Of a stretch of 23,184 nt of DNA, positions 1-9,591 are shown piece by piece (position 1 is the first letter of the stretch; every line of letters begins with the position of its first letter). The notes under the pieces were generated by a model. That model did no database searches, had not been told where the DNA came from, and was given only the letters and a program-made list of their open reading frames with translations. This DNA comes from Acanthamoeba lenticulata (Eukaryota > Discosea > Longamoebia > Acanthamoebidae). The position numbers were made by a program, and so were the translations under genes. The stretch lies in the NCBI GenBank assembly GCA_002179805.1, contig NAVB01000668.1, positions 1 through 23,184 of the forward strand. Reading direction: 5' to 3'.

Positions 1-906
1 CGCTTCCCTCTGGGTCTGCGACGCTGCTGACGATTTCTCCATTTGTGGTCTTAATTCAGCGCTCTGGGTCTCTTCTGGAAGGCCGCTCGCATCGGTACCA
101 CGCGATCCTTGAACACTTTTTCCACTGCTCTCTACCTGGCTCACGCTGCATCTTGCTTAAAACAGGCGAGCGAGCAAGCGGGGTAGTATCAGCGTCGATG
201 ATAGGGATGAGCCTCTACGTCCTTTTCCTGGTGTAGCCCGGAGTAAGAACTCGTGCGAAGGCGCAAGAACCCACGTTTTTGGGGCCGTCTAGGTGGATCG
301 CCCGGTGCGCTGGCTCCCTTGCGGCGTGGCTGGTGCAGAATGTGTAGGGCGAGCAACTCAGGGAAACGTCACGAGAGTGCTCCCCCTTAACAGCGACAGA
401 CATATCCTGTGGCAGCCCACGTGCTTAACGCAGACCAGCGAGCAAGTCCATATGCCAATCGCATCAGGATCTGCGCCCGTCACATCTCAAACGAAGAAAC
501 TCCGAGATTGACCAAGCTGAGTTGCCATTGGCTCGTGCTAGGCGAGCTCGCAACCTGGGCGTGGTGAGATGGTCAATTTTAACCAACTCGTCATGACGTG
601 TTCAATTGGACGTCATGACACCATGACGTCGGGGTGCGGCAGCTGGCGCGGTGGTCGCATACAACAGAAAAAGTCTCTTCGCCTTTGTCGCGGGAAGCGA
701 GCAGACCGTTTTCGTCGTCCCACCGCACCACCTGGCTGTTGTCGTCGTCCTTCCCTTGTGTTCTTTACTCCAAACCCAACCCCTCATCCTCCGCCACCAG
801 ACCGAAGCAAGCGCCCGTTTGGCGGGAGCGTCCGTCACAGCCCATCGTCATTTTATTTTGATCCACTGCCGTCAGTGAGTGGTGCGCACCCTGTGTCCCT
901 CTTCTG
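1..906. other. Upstream region without a recognised gene
   Basis: Several short open frames of 60-112 codons overlap here on both strands, but none gives a recognisable domain, a conserved motif or a convincing exon series. The stretch from about 650 to 900 is pyrimidine-rich on the plus strand and is best read as promoter and 5' untranslated sequence of the F-box gene starting at 907. The left part (1-540) may belong to a neighbour whose coding part lies outside the window. I see no tRNA or repeat here. Confidence 0.5.
594..630. promoter_or_regulatory. Cluster of three CRE-like (TGACGT) sites
   Basis: TGACGTG at 594-600, GACGTCA at 609-615 and TGACGTC at 624-630 lie exactly 15 bp apart start to start. 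CGTCATGACG at 590-599 is itself a perfect palindrome. TGACGT cores are bound by bZIP factors of the CREB/ATF type. The cluster is about 280-310 bp upstream of the F-box start codon. Function is inferred from motif and position only. Confidence 0.4.
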
Positions 907-2184
907 ATGGACGCTAGCAAGGCCAGCGCCACGTTCCCTCTCCTCATCCTGCCCCGAGAACTCGTTCTACATGTTCTCTCCTTCGTCGACCAACCCGTAC
1001 GTGGATCCCGCTTCTTCTTCGTCAATCGAATATAGCCGACTCACCATTCAAGCACCTTCTCACGACAGAGGGATGTGGCGGCTCTTCTTCTCTCGGGACC
1101 GGAGGTTTACGACATCGTCGTCTCCACCGAACGGTTAAAATATGTAAGTCAACCGTTAAAACGCAGATGTGGCCGGCTTGTAAACGACGACGCTAACCGC
1201 ACAAGGCCGTTATGTGTTTGCGGGCGCTGTGACAGTTGCTTCACCTCCCCAAGTTTGATGCGCAACACAGTGTCGACGTCAAGCTGTCTGACGGAGGGAG
1301 GCGCGCCATTTGCGCGGTCAACCTTCCGCCCGGCTGCCCCACTTGGCGACGAACAACGGCCTTTGTCGCCGCCCCAAAGGAGACCAACCTCGAGCCACAA
1401 TTCTACCACTTCCGGCTAACCGGCCAACCCAGTACGCCATCTTCTTTCTCTCCATCCATGTACTACGTTTAGAAAAACTCACACGGCTCGCTTCTTGGAA
1501 CTTGCAGGCAGCAAGTTCTGCTTCGCCATCAGCTCGAGGCGACCAGAAACCAACGCCTCGCAGGTTGACGTCCCGCAGTGGGACCTCAGCCGCGAGTCCT
1601 TCTTCATGGCGTACTACTTCCGGTCAGGCAGCCTCCACTCCTATGGCAGTCCCGCCCTCTACCGGTACGCAACCCTCCCTGGGTTGAAGCTTCTTCTGGA
1701 ACACCGTAGCGCTCATCATGGCCTTTGGCTGTGCAGACGAGAGGCGATTGAGGAAGCGCGATATGAGCAGGGCGACATCATCAGCATCCAGATCGGCCTC
1801 AAGAGCGCCCAGGAATCGCAGGACCTGACCCCCGAGTGGAAGAGTCCGCTGCAGCTGTTTGACCGTGGCCAGAGTCGGAAGGGCGCAGAGGCGCCGGTCC
1901 GGCTGGTGAGCTACGCCATCCTCTACAAGAATTATGAAATGGTGCACGATCCACTCGTACGTCCACCTTGATCTCCTTGCTGTTGCATCACACTTCATGC
2001 CTCTTACCATGTGGAGACGTTGCGTCGCATACACCAACAGGAATTCGTGGGCGTTCAACAGTGGCCCCTCTTCGTAGGCGTCTCCTTCACCACCGCGACC
2101 GCAGGTGAGGCCGTCGAGATCGTGTGCCCGCCCGAAGGCGCTTTCCGTCCCGTCCTTCCCAACCCCTCCCCGTCTACTCCTTGA
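907..2184 (+). CDS. F-box protein with possible SPRY-like C-terminus
   Basis: Six exons: 907-996, 1069-1143, 1236-1431, 1508-1664, 1737-1956, 2041-2184; 293 residues. All junctions are GT-AG and phases close. The N-terminus LPRELVLHVLSFVDQPRDVA, continued by LLLSGPEVYDIV, is a standard F-box, which binds Skp1 in SCF ubiquitin ligases. The remainder is not an obvious LRR, Kelch or WD40 array. Segments such as GSLHSYGSPALY, GDIISIQIGL, PLQLFDRGQ and WPLFVGVSF follow the pattern of a SPRY/B30.2 domain (GD-I-V, then a half-buried NG-like turn), but the match is weak. Intron 4 (1665-1736, 72 bp) has no stop and keeps frame, so a model may wrongly retain it. Likely role: substrate adaptor of an SCF E3 ligase; the substrate cannot be read from sequence. 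The NME6 gene follows after about 100 bp in the same direction. Confidence 0.82.
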
Positions 2185-2285
2185 TCGAACCACCCCTTGT
2201 CCGCTGCGCGCCTTTGTACTTTTCACGTTTTACCCAAAGCAAAAAGATAAAAAGAAAAGATGAGATTCGAAGAACAAGGTTGGAG

Positions 2286-3088
2286 ATGAAGCAGCGGCAG
2301 TTGACGTTGGGCATCATCAAGCCGGACATCCTCGTGCCCTCCCTTCCTCTCCTTTTACAACGACAAACCTCACCAGCGCTCACGCTGTCCGCCCTCTACC
2401 AGCACCCTCAGCCCCACCGCCTCATCCTCTCCACAACGCCCTCCCCCTCACCGGCAAATGAAACGCCCCTCGAAGCGATTCTCCACATGATAGAGCAGGG
2501 TGGGTTCGAGATTGTGCAAAGCAAGCTCATGAATCTGCCCATCGAAGAGGCTGAGCGATTCTACGGCGAACACGAAGGCAGATTCTTCTATCAACGGCTA
2601 GTGGCCTTCATCACCAGGTTTGCCCTTCTGCTCATGCCTAATCTCAATTAGAGATTAATTGTCGAGTGTTCGCGTAGCGGCCCCATCATGCCCGTCGTCT
2701 TGGCGCGGGAGGATGCCATCTTGCGGTGGCGCGCCCTCATGGGCCCGACCCACATCAGACGGTACGCGCGCCTCCCATGTGGTCGTTTGCAGCCGCGCTT
2801 GGTGATGACACGAACGGCGTGTGCTCAGGGCACGCGTGGAGGCCCCGGACAGCATTCGCGGCCGCTTCGCCGCCTCCGACACACGAAACTCGACACACGG
2901 CTCCGGTGCGTCTGCCTTGCGCTGCCTCACGACGTGATCTTACACATGTGGCGTCGTTCCTCTTCTCTTGCCCACTACACACACACACACACACAGACTC
3001 AGAGGAGAGCGCGCGGCGCGAGATCGAGTTCTTCTTCCCCGGCCTGAGCCATGAACAGCTCCTTCGATCATCGCCAGGCGTTCAATAA
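2286..3088 (+). CDS. NME6: Nucleoside diphosphate kinase, NME6 type
   Basis: Four exons: 2286-2617, 2678-2761, 2829-2905, 2997-3088; 194 residues. The family transfers the gamma phosphate between nucleoside triphosphates and diphosphates through a phosphohistidine; animal NME6 is mitochondrial. Visible motifs: QLTLGIIKPD at the start, FYGEHEGRFFYQRLVAFI, GPIMPVVLAREDAI, LMGPT, EAPDSIRGRFAASDTRN and THGSDS, where the His is the catalytic residue. EHEGRFFYQRLV and the sequence after GPT resemble NME6 more than group I kinases. Between KPD and the helix LEAILHMIEQGGFEIV there is a Pro/Ser/Leu-rich insertion of roughly 35-40 residues not found in standard members. The start is the first ATG giving the conserved strand. 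The stop codon overlaps AATAAA. Intron 3 ends in a CA-dinucleotide tract. Confidence 0.93.
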
Positions 3089-3089
3089 A
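3084..3089 (+). terminator. Poly(A) signal overlapping the NME6 stop codon
   Basis: AATAAA begins inside the last sense codon (CAA) and contains the TAA stop, so the 3' untranslated region must be very short. The convergent PTPS gene ends about 70 bp further on. Confidence 0.6.
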
Positions 3090-3157
3090 TACATGAAATG
3101 GAGCACATTACATCATCCAGATCTACACCTCGTTGTCGTCGTCGTCGTCGGCCGACG

Positions 3158-3874
3158 CTACTCGCCGCGGTAGATAACGATATTGTTCTCGGTCTCGTGC
3201 AAGCGCACCTCGTGCAGCAGCTCTGCGAAATTGGCACAGTGGCTGTGTGAGGTAGAACTCGTGTAGAGCCGCGTACATGTGGTAAATGGGGGCGCACCAG
3301 GCGAGGGGAGGAAGTCGCAAAGTCGCTGCCAGCAGAAGATGGCCACGTTCTCCGTGGTGCTCACGCGCTCCCGAAACCACTCCACGTCCCGATCCAGGTT
3401 CTGCACAGACAGACCTTTCAGCAGCTGAACGCGGGCGGCGAAAGGGCGCTGTAGTCAACGCAGCACCTTGTGGTCCAGAGGCTCAATGATGGCCTGATGC
3501 ATTATCTCCTTCAGCTCCGCAAGGTTCATCACCATCCCCGTGACGGGATCAACCTGATGCATCAATAAAGAGATTACCAAAACTGTGAGAAATAGTTCAT
3601 AAAAACAGACAAATATGAATACCTGGCCTTTGAGCAGGACTTCAACGGTGTAATTGTGTCCATGGCCGTTGGGGTTGTTGCACTTGCCATAGAGGGCTCG
3701 GTTGTCCTCGTCGGAGAGTTGGGGCGCGTGCAGTCTATGCGCGGCAGAGAAGGTCTCCCTTCTGCTCAAAATCACCACTGGTCGCTTCGCTCCGTTTGTG
3801 GCACCGGTTGGTGAGGTGGAGGTAGCACCTGAAGGGAAGGTGGCAGAATCAGGCGATTGCCTGAGGAGGGACAT
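3158..3874 (-). CDS. PTS: 6-pyruvoyl-tetrahydropterin synthase
   Basis: Four exons read on the minus strand: 3874-3623, 3553-3467, 3400-3298, 3222-3158; 168 residues. The enzyme converts 7,8-dihydroneopterin triphosphate to 6-pyruvoyl-tetrahydropterin, the second step of tetrahydrobiopterin synthesis. Zinc-binding histidines lie in SAAHRL and in HGHNY; the catalytic Cys is in [14 protein letters not shown]; the Asp-His pair is in EPLDHKNLDRDV; and the C-terminal [13 protein letters not shown] contains the conserved Glu. All key residues are present. A 33-residue Ser/Thr-rich N-terminal extension precedes the enzyme core, which is otherwise close to the animal length. Introns are 66-75 bp, all GT-AG. 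It is convergent with NME6 and divergent from the small acidic protein at 3978. Confidence 0.95.
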
Positions 3875-3977
3875 GGGAATAACACAAGTGAATCTGGTGT
3901 TTTGTTTCTATTTATTGTTTGTTTTCCAAATGGAGAAAAAGAAAAAAAAAATAATTGATATTTAATTCAATCACGAG
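3875..3977. promoter_or_regulatory. Short divergent promoter region
   Basis: Only 103 bp separate the start codons of the PTPS gene (-) and the small acidic protein gene (+). The stretch is AT-rich compared with the GC-rich flanks, with an A-rich run near 3935-3955. It probably acts as a shared bidirectional promoter; no clear TATA element was identified. Confidence 0.5.
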
Positions 3978-4415
3978 ATGGATAGATCGAGAGCTGCTGA
4001 GGTTGTGGACGAAGACGAGGAATTTGACGAGTACGATGAAGATGAGGAGGAAGAAGAGGAAGAGGAAGAATATGAGTTTGAGCCGTGGCCTGCAGATGGC
4101 CAGGAAGACTACGAGGGAGTGCCACTGGCCTCTGCCGATGGTGTGGCCGCCCTGCAAAGAAGCACTGCAGGCCGGCAGGCGATGCGAGCCAGCCGCGCGT
4201 CTTCTACTTCACGTAGCAAGATGGCGCGTTGGGGCCGCTGGACAGCTGACACTTGGAACTGCACCAAGTCGTGGTTCCTCGGCCCTTTCTTCATCGGCGT
4301 TGCGCTGGGGCTGGGCATCTCGCTTGGTCGATCAACTTTCTTCGTGGCGATGCAGCGCACCACAACTCTCCTGCTTGGCTCAGCAGGTGCTGCACGATTC
4401 AGCCGCACATCTTGA
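3978..4415 (+). CDS. Small acidic protein with one predicted membrane span (Tom22-like layout)
   Basis: Single exon, 145 residues. Residues about 10-50 are almost all Asp/Glu with some Tyr/Phe. A Ser/Arg-rich stretch follows, then a hydrophobic segment (WFLGPFFIGVALGLGISLG, about 98-116) and a short polar tail. An acidic cytosolic N-terminus plus one C-terminal membrane span is the layout of the mitochondrial import receptor Tom22, and the size fits (human 142), but I cannot see the family's conserved residues clearly. No other family is recognised. Codon usage and GC content are like the neighbours. It converges on the HMG/phosphatase gene, whose stop is 163 bp away. Confidence 0.6.
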   Translation: MDRSRAAEVVDEDEEFDEYDEDEEEEEEEEEYEFEPWPADGQEDYEGVPLASADGVAALQRSTAGRQAMRASRASSTSRSKMARWGRWTADTWNCTKSWFLGPFFIGVALGLGISLGRSTFFVAMQRTTTLLLGSAGAARFSRTS

Positions 4416-4578
4416 GTCAAACTTCCTGTAAATTCTTGCCTGCGTCTAATTCTGATCGACACCTCAAGTCCTTTTGGCAAGCTGAGCTTTGTTTGGGGTT
4501 GGCAACGCCAAGGTCCAGGACCTTGAAGGTTCAGCTGGAACCAAGGTCATAGAGTTAACCCAAAAACCAGGGGTTGCA

Positions 4579-7500
4579 TCAGGACTCAGGGTCATCATCC
4601 TCATCGTCATCGGCATTGGCCTTGCTGCTGCGCTTCTTCGTCTTCTTCTTCATCTTGCGCGGGGTGCCCTTGGACTTCTCCGCGCCCTTGGCGTGGTACT
4701 TGGCCACCCACTTGCTCACAAAGGACTCGATGCACTTGACCTCTGGCGTTTGCCACACGGGGTTCAACTGATTGTCCAGCGTCTCGTTCTCGCCCTGCCG
4801 ATTGGATGGTGATTAAAACAACATAGCAACATATCGACATGACGACAATGGTGGTGTGTTGGGTCTAGAACCTTGCTCGAGGCGCGCTGGACCTTCTTGA
4901 GCTCGCCCTTCTCGTCGGTGGTGTAGGAGTGGTCCTCCAGGTGGCCGTCCTTGACCAGCTTGCGGTAGTAGTTGGCGCACTGGTAGCCCACGAACCCGGG
5001 CACGCCCTTGGAGAACAGGCCCCACGCCGTGCCGATGATCCACCCCTCCCGCACAAACTCGTCGTACCGCGCCATGAACGCCTGCGCTCCACGCAGCCAG
5101 CCGCACGACACACGACACGCGCGCGCACGACACACGACACACACTCAGTCACAGTACGATGGGGCTTGGGCCGGAGGGGGAGGCGAGGCGCGGACCTCGT
5201 GGTTCTCCTGCTTCTGCTCGGTCGTTGAGGCGCGATGCGACTGCTTGACGACCGGGTCTGTACACGCACGCGCGCGTGTGTGCGCGCAGCTTGTAAGACA
5301 CACGCGCGCAAACACACGCGCACACACGCAAGCACGCACGCACCTTCGAAGCGGTAATAGTAGGCGTTGGCGTTGTCGTGGCGGAGCTTCCAGGCCGTGA
5401 GTCGCGCGGCGGACCACTTCTTGACGGTCTCCTCGTCGAACGGATAGCGGATGGTGACGACCGCCCCCGACTCGGGCGACACCACCTCCTGCACGCGGTC
5501 GCACTCGCGCGGCTCCTGTGGATCGGCCGAAGCTGACGACGACGACGACTTCTTGAGCTGCTTCTTCTTTACCTTTGTCGACGCCTTGGCCTTGGTCGTC
5601 GCCTTGGGCGGTCGCTTGCCCGCTTTGGCCTTGGGCCCTTTGAGAGCAGCCGTCTTCTTCTTCTTTGTCGTTCGCTTGTAGTCTTCCTCCTCTTCCTCGT
5701 CATCTTCGTCATCTTCGTCGTCCTCTTCATCCGCGCTCTCGTCGTCGTCATCATCATCCACTTCATCATCATCGCCGCGTCGTCGTCGCCGCTTGGCGGG
5801 CTTCTTTTTGCCCGCATTCGACACCGCTCGCTTGTTCTCCTTCTCCGCATCATCGTCATCTTCATCTTGATCAACTTCATCATGATCGCCATCATCTTCA
5901 CCATCCTCATCACCATCATCGTCCTTTGTTCTCCGCCGCTTGGCGCCGCCAGCAGAGGTCTTGGGGCCCTTCGTCGCCTTGCGCTTGGACGACGGGCGAG
6001 TCGGCGTGGCGAACGTCGCCTTCGTCTTGGCCGCCGGCTGAACCAAATAGGCGTCGATCTTCTTCTGCTGGACGCCGGTGAGCTCCTCGTCGCAGATCTT
6101 CCGGTGGATGATCTTCTTCCGCTTGATCGGGATCGGCGGCGTGAAGGACGGCAGCCGCGCTGAGCCGCTGCCGCCCAACGACTGCCGCCGTTTGCGTGTC
6201 GTGGCCGTCGCCGCGGCCGCGGTGCCGCCGGTGATGGCCAGCAGCGTCTTGTCGGCCGCGCCAAGCAGACCGCCCGGGACGGCCGCGGTGGTGGCGGTGG
6301 AGGTTGATGAGGCCGAGGCCCGCTTGCGCGGGAGCTGCGGCGAGGCATAGGCCGGCGGGGACACGCCGTAGAGCGAGGCGATAGAGGGCCCGTTCTTGCC
6401 GCCCAGCGACACGGCGCGCCGCACCGCCCGCACGGTCCTCTCGAAAAAGTCTGCGTGCCCACACAGACAGCAGCCCAGCGTGACGTCAGCAACGCCAAGT
6501 CTACACAAAACAAGACCTTGAGGGGATTGACCGCACCGATCGAGGGACCGGTGGTGAGGCCGTGTACGCTCTGCTCGTAGGCCATGAGCTGCTGCTTGAA
6601 GCCGTCGTTGATGTTGAGGTTGGGCGAGAGGTTGGCCAAGTGCTCGTAGGCCCGCTTCAGCGACCACTTGCAGTAGCGCATGAGGTAGGCGATGATGACC
6701 GTCGGGCTGCGGCTGCGGCCTTCGCTGCAGTGCACCAGCACCGCCGGCCCGTGCACGCCCTCATCGTCGGCGTCCATCGGCTTCTGCTGCTCCTCTGGCT
6801 TGGCCTCGCCCTGCGCCTCGGCCTCGACTTCGGTCTCGGCCTCCTGCTTGACGACAGGGTCCTCCTGCGCCGGCTCAGGCTTGAGGGCCGACACGTCCGC
6901 CTTGTCCGAGACGATGGCCGTAGCGTCGTCGACGTGGCCGCCGTCCGTGGCCGTGGCCGTGACGGGAGCGGCGGGCTGGATAGCGGCCAAGTGGGCCTTG
7001 TCGACATATTTGCGCTCGACAAAGGAGCCGATGACGCGGTGGATAAAGTCGGTGGCCTCCTCGAAAAACTTGTCGATCCGGTGCGTGCCGTCGTCGGCCA
7101 CTCGGATGCGGTGATAGTTGATGACGGTGTTGTCCGTCGCGGCCTTCTCGAAAAAATTGCGGACCTCCATGCTGGCATTGACGACGTGCGTGCAGCGGAC
7201 CTGCACCAGCCAGTCCTCGTTGGAGGCGACGTGCTTGCTGCCGAGGTAGAGCCGCGGGATGACCATCTTGCCGGTGGTCCGCTCGATGACGCGGCGCTCG
7301 TGCTCCTCCTCGAGGCGCTTCTTCTCGAGCAGGAGCTGCTCCTTGCGCTCAAAGTTACGCCGGCGGCGCTCGTCCTCCTGGGCGGCGCGCAGGGTGGCCT
7401 CCTCAGCTTCGGCCGCCGCCTCGGCCTGTCGGTTGATGGCGTCGGCCCGCGCGGTGTAGTCGTCCTTGGCGGCCTTGGCCAGCGCGCGCCAGGCCTCGCC

Positions 7501-9132
7501 GTACTTTTTCTGGAGCTCGCGAAAGGACAACCCGGAGTTCTCGCTCATGATGCGCTCACGCGCCTCCTGGCAGAACAGGGTGTAGCCCTGCACCTTCTTC
7601 AGGGCCCCGTCCCGCCGCTTGGCCGGCGCTACGACCGGCTGCGGCTGCGTGGCCGTGGCGGCGACTGGCGGGGCGGCCGCCACGGCAGGCACCGGCGCTT
7701 CGGCGTCGGCTTGGTTCTCGCGGCTGGCATCGGGCGTGGCGGCGGCGGCGGCAACGACGGTGGAAGCCGTGCGTTCTTGATCGTCGGCCGCGTCCGCAGC
7801 GTGGCCGGTGGCTAGCGAGGCATCAGCGTCTACGCGCATAACCAGACCCGGACCTAGCCGTCGCATCTTGAAGACGAGGCGGTTGGGCGAGGTGACCGAA
7901 GATGCCGATGACGACGACCAAGAGGAGGAGGAAGAAGAAGAAGACGAAGAAGAAGGTGTGGTGGGAGACGAGGGCTGCGAGTCACCTTGGTGCAAAGGCA
8001 CCGGATGGAGCAGCGACGGAGTGGAGGATGACGAAGTTGGCGCCGTCGGTGATGAGACGGGAGACGAGGAGAACGAAGAGCCGTCAAGGCTCCTCCTTCG
8101 CCATCTGCGCCTTCCCGTGAGGCTGCGTCGTCGTCGCGCACGCCCGTCTGCAGGCGCCTCAGAGTTCTCGTCCTCGCTCTCAGCTTCGCCGCTGGCGCCG
8201 TCCCCACCACCATCATCATCCTCCCCTCCTGCATTGTCTTGTCCCTCAGCTTTGGCGTCGTCGCCAGTGTGTCGCTCGTGCTCGGCGCTCTGCAGATCCG
8301 GTGGCAGCAGCAGTGTCACGATGTCCATATTGTCGTTGTCCATGTGTTCCTCCGCGACGGCCAAAGGTGCTGGCGTTTCGAGGCGGCCGAGTACTCCGAG
8401 CTCAGGCTCGGGCTGGGCCGTCGTCGTCATCGTCGTCATCGTCGTCGTCGTGGTTGTTGTCGCTGGCGTCAACGGCGTTGTCATGCTGCTATCGACGATG
8501 ACTGGGTTCAGAGGGAAGACGATGGGCTCTTCTGGAAGCTCAATGACGGCCTCCAAGGGCGCGTCCACTGTGCCACCCACATTTCATCGCATCAGTATTC
8601 CAGCGCAAAGCACGCGGCGCGAGGAGTCAAGTACCGTGCGCAGCGGCGCCGTGTGTGGCCAATATCTTTTCGAGGTCCTGAGCGTGCCAGTCCTCGAACT
8701 CGTCCATCAAGAAGGCGTCCTCGTTGAACGTGTCTGTCCCTCAGCGTGGACATCATCAGCGTTTTACCCTGACAGCCGGCTTTGTGGGGGCGTAGTGGGC
8801 ATATGGTACCATGTTTCTGGCTGTCAGAGGACGTGAACTCAGGTCCGAGCGTGCGCACGGCCAGCACATCATCGGCTGGACCTCCACCAGACGGTCGAGG
8901 CGGCGCGGTGCCTCCTGTGTGGTGCCATGGCGTCAGTTCCGACGACGTGCGTAAAAAAAAAAGCAATAATTTAATTCAAAGAAAATATTTGCGTGTAGCG
9001 GGTACCCTTGTGTTGATCATCGAGGAAGGAGAACCAGGAGTCGATGTCAGCCGAGGTGGCAGAGGGCGAGCAGCTGAGAAAGGAATTCTGGGAGGCTTCA
9101 CCCGCGCCCAAGTCCCCCAGAAACTCGTCCAT
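4579..9132 (-). CDS. HMG-box / dual-specificity phosphatase fusion with Myb/SANT-like C-terminus
   Basis: Eight exons read on the minus strand: 9132-9006, 8914-8810, 8733-8635, 8567-6537, 6450-5344, 5257-5196, 5081-4872, 4794-4579; 1318 residues with all phases closing. Order of parts: acidic-aromatic N-terminus with repeated motifs (MDEFLGDL, DSWFSFLDD, FLMDEFEDW) resembling activation domains; Ser/Thr/Pro/Asp-rich low complexity; HMG box at about 430-490 (GYTLFCQEARERIM, then KYGEAWRALAKAAKDDY); Arg/Glu coiled coil; dual-specificity phosphatase domain at about 545-785 with IPRLYLGS, a candidate general-acid Asp near 602, and the signature HCSEGRSRS (HCX5R) with catalytic Cys near 724, interrupted by an Ala/Glu-rich insertion of about 100 residues; Lys/Arg and Asp/Glu blocks carrying nuclear signals; C-terminal domain at about 1130-1250 (FVREGWIIGTAWGLFSK, VGYQCANYYRKL) of Myb/SANT type. 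Likely a nuclear, chromatin-bound phosphatase; substrate unknown. The donor of the 86 bp intron at 6451-6536 (gtgcgg) was chosen by phase. Confidence 0.87.
5082..5343 (-). repeat. Introns made of alternating CA/CG/TG dinucleotides
   Basis: Two adjacent introns of the phosphatase gene, 5258-5343 and 5082-5195, contain long runs of alternating purine-pyrimidine (CACACG, GCGCGCA, ACACGAC types), densest at 5100-5155 and 5262-5342. The 62 bp exon 5196-5257 between them is ordinary coding sequence. Such tracts can adopt left-handed Z-DNA and are prone to slippage. Confidence 0.7.
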
Positions 9133-9591
9133 GGGAAATGATCAAGAGGCGGAATGTGACGTCGCGATTCTTATGCGTTGGCAAATGAGTAAAAATGCGG
9201 GGCACTGAAGAGGTCGCCTAGATCCGCTCAATTCAGGATGCTCGTTGTGTAAAAGTTCAGAAATGATTAAAAAATACAAAAAACAGTCGACCGTTGGGCG
9301 CGCAAACGTCTGGCTCTGAAAAACGCGGGAAGTAGTTGAGCAACTTTTTTGCTGCCGGTATGCGGGTTCGAATCTGGCCAGGGCTCTGTTTTAACCACCG
9401 AAAAATTGTTGGGACCCAAAAAGCTAAAAACAGTCAATTAATCAAAACTTTCAAATCTTGAATGTGATTGGGCCAGTTAGTACTGTGAACCGCAGACCGC
9501 AGACGGCTAAGTTCCCAGAACCACGCCCGACACCCGACCAGCAGAGGAAGACCAACGCTGCCTAACGTTGGCTAAACACACAACTCCCACG
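9133..9591. promoter_or_regulatory. Divergent intergenic region, 459 bp
   Basis: This separates the start codons of the HMG/phosphatase gene (-) and the unknown membrane protein (+). It is much more AT-rich than its flanks, as expected for a promoter zone. It holds a pol III-like B box (annotated separately). GCGGGAA near 9326-9332 resembles an E2F half site, a weak match. No coding exon is supported. Confidence 0.45.
9340..9392 (+). other. Pol III-like B box with T-run, possibly a tRNA relic
   Basis: GGTTCGAATCT at 9365-9375 matches the B-box/T-loop consensus of tRNA genes. It is preceded by an A-box-like TAGTTGAGCAAC near 9333 and followed by TTTT at 9389-9392, a pol III stop signal. The T-stem and acceptor stem do not pair well in my hand folding, and no proper anticodon loop with U33 forms, so this is not called as a tRNA gene. 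It could be a decayed tRNA, a tRNA-derived element or chance. Confidence 0.25.

Noticed and set aside
2124..2285. N-terminal extension of NME6
   Set aside because: The frame is open upstream of 2286, but it overlaps the 3' end of the F-box gene and has no conserved sequence. The ATG at 2286 gives the family start.
6531..6536. Donor at AAG|gtcttg (about 6520) for the fourth intron of the phosphatase gene
   Set aside because: It gives phase 0 while the acceptor at 6450 needs phase 1. The upstream donor gtgcgg closes the frame.
4865..6667. Single 600-codon minus-strand frame
   Set aside because: Only its middle (6450-5344) is a true exon. Both ends read through introns and neighbouring exons in the wrong frame.
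6562..7815. 417-codon open frame on the plus strand
   Set aside because: It lies antisense to the HMG box and phosphatase domain. Its Leu/Val/Gly/Arg composition is that of a shadow of Ala/Glu-rich GC-rich coding sequence, and it has no domain.
9310..9392. tRNA gene
   Set aside because: The B box and T-run are good, but acceptor and T stems do not pair and the anticodon loop lacks U33. Kept only as a pol III-like element.
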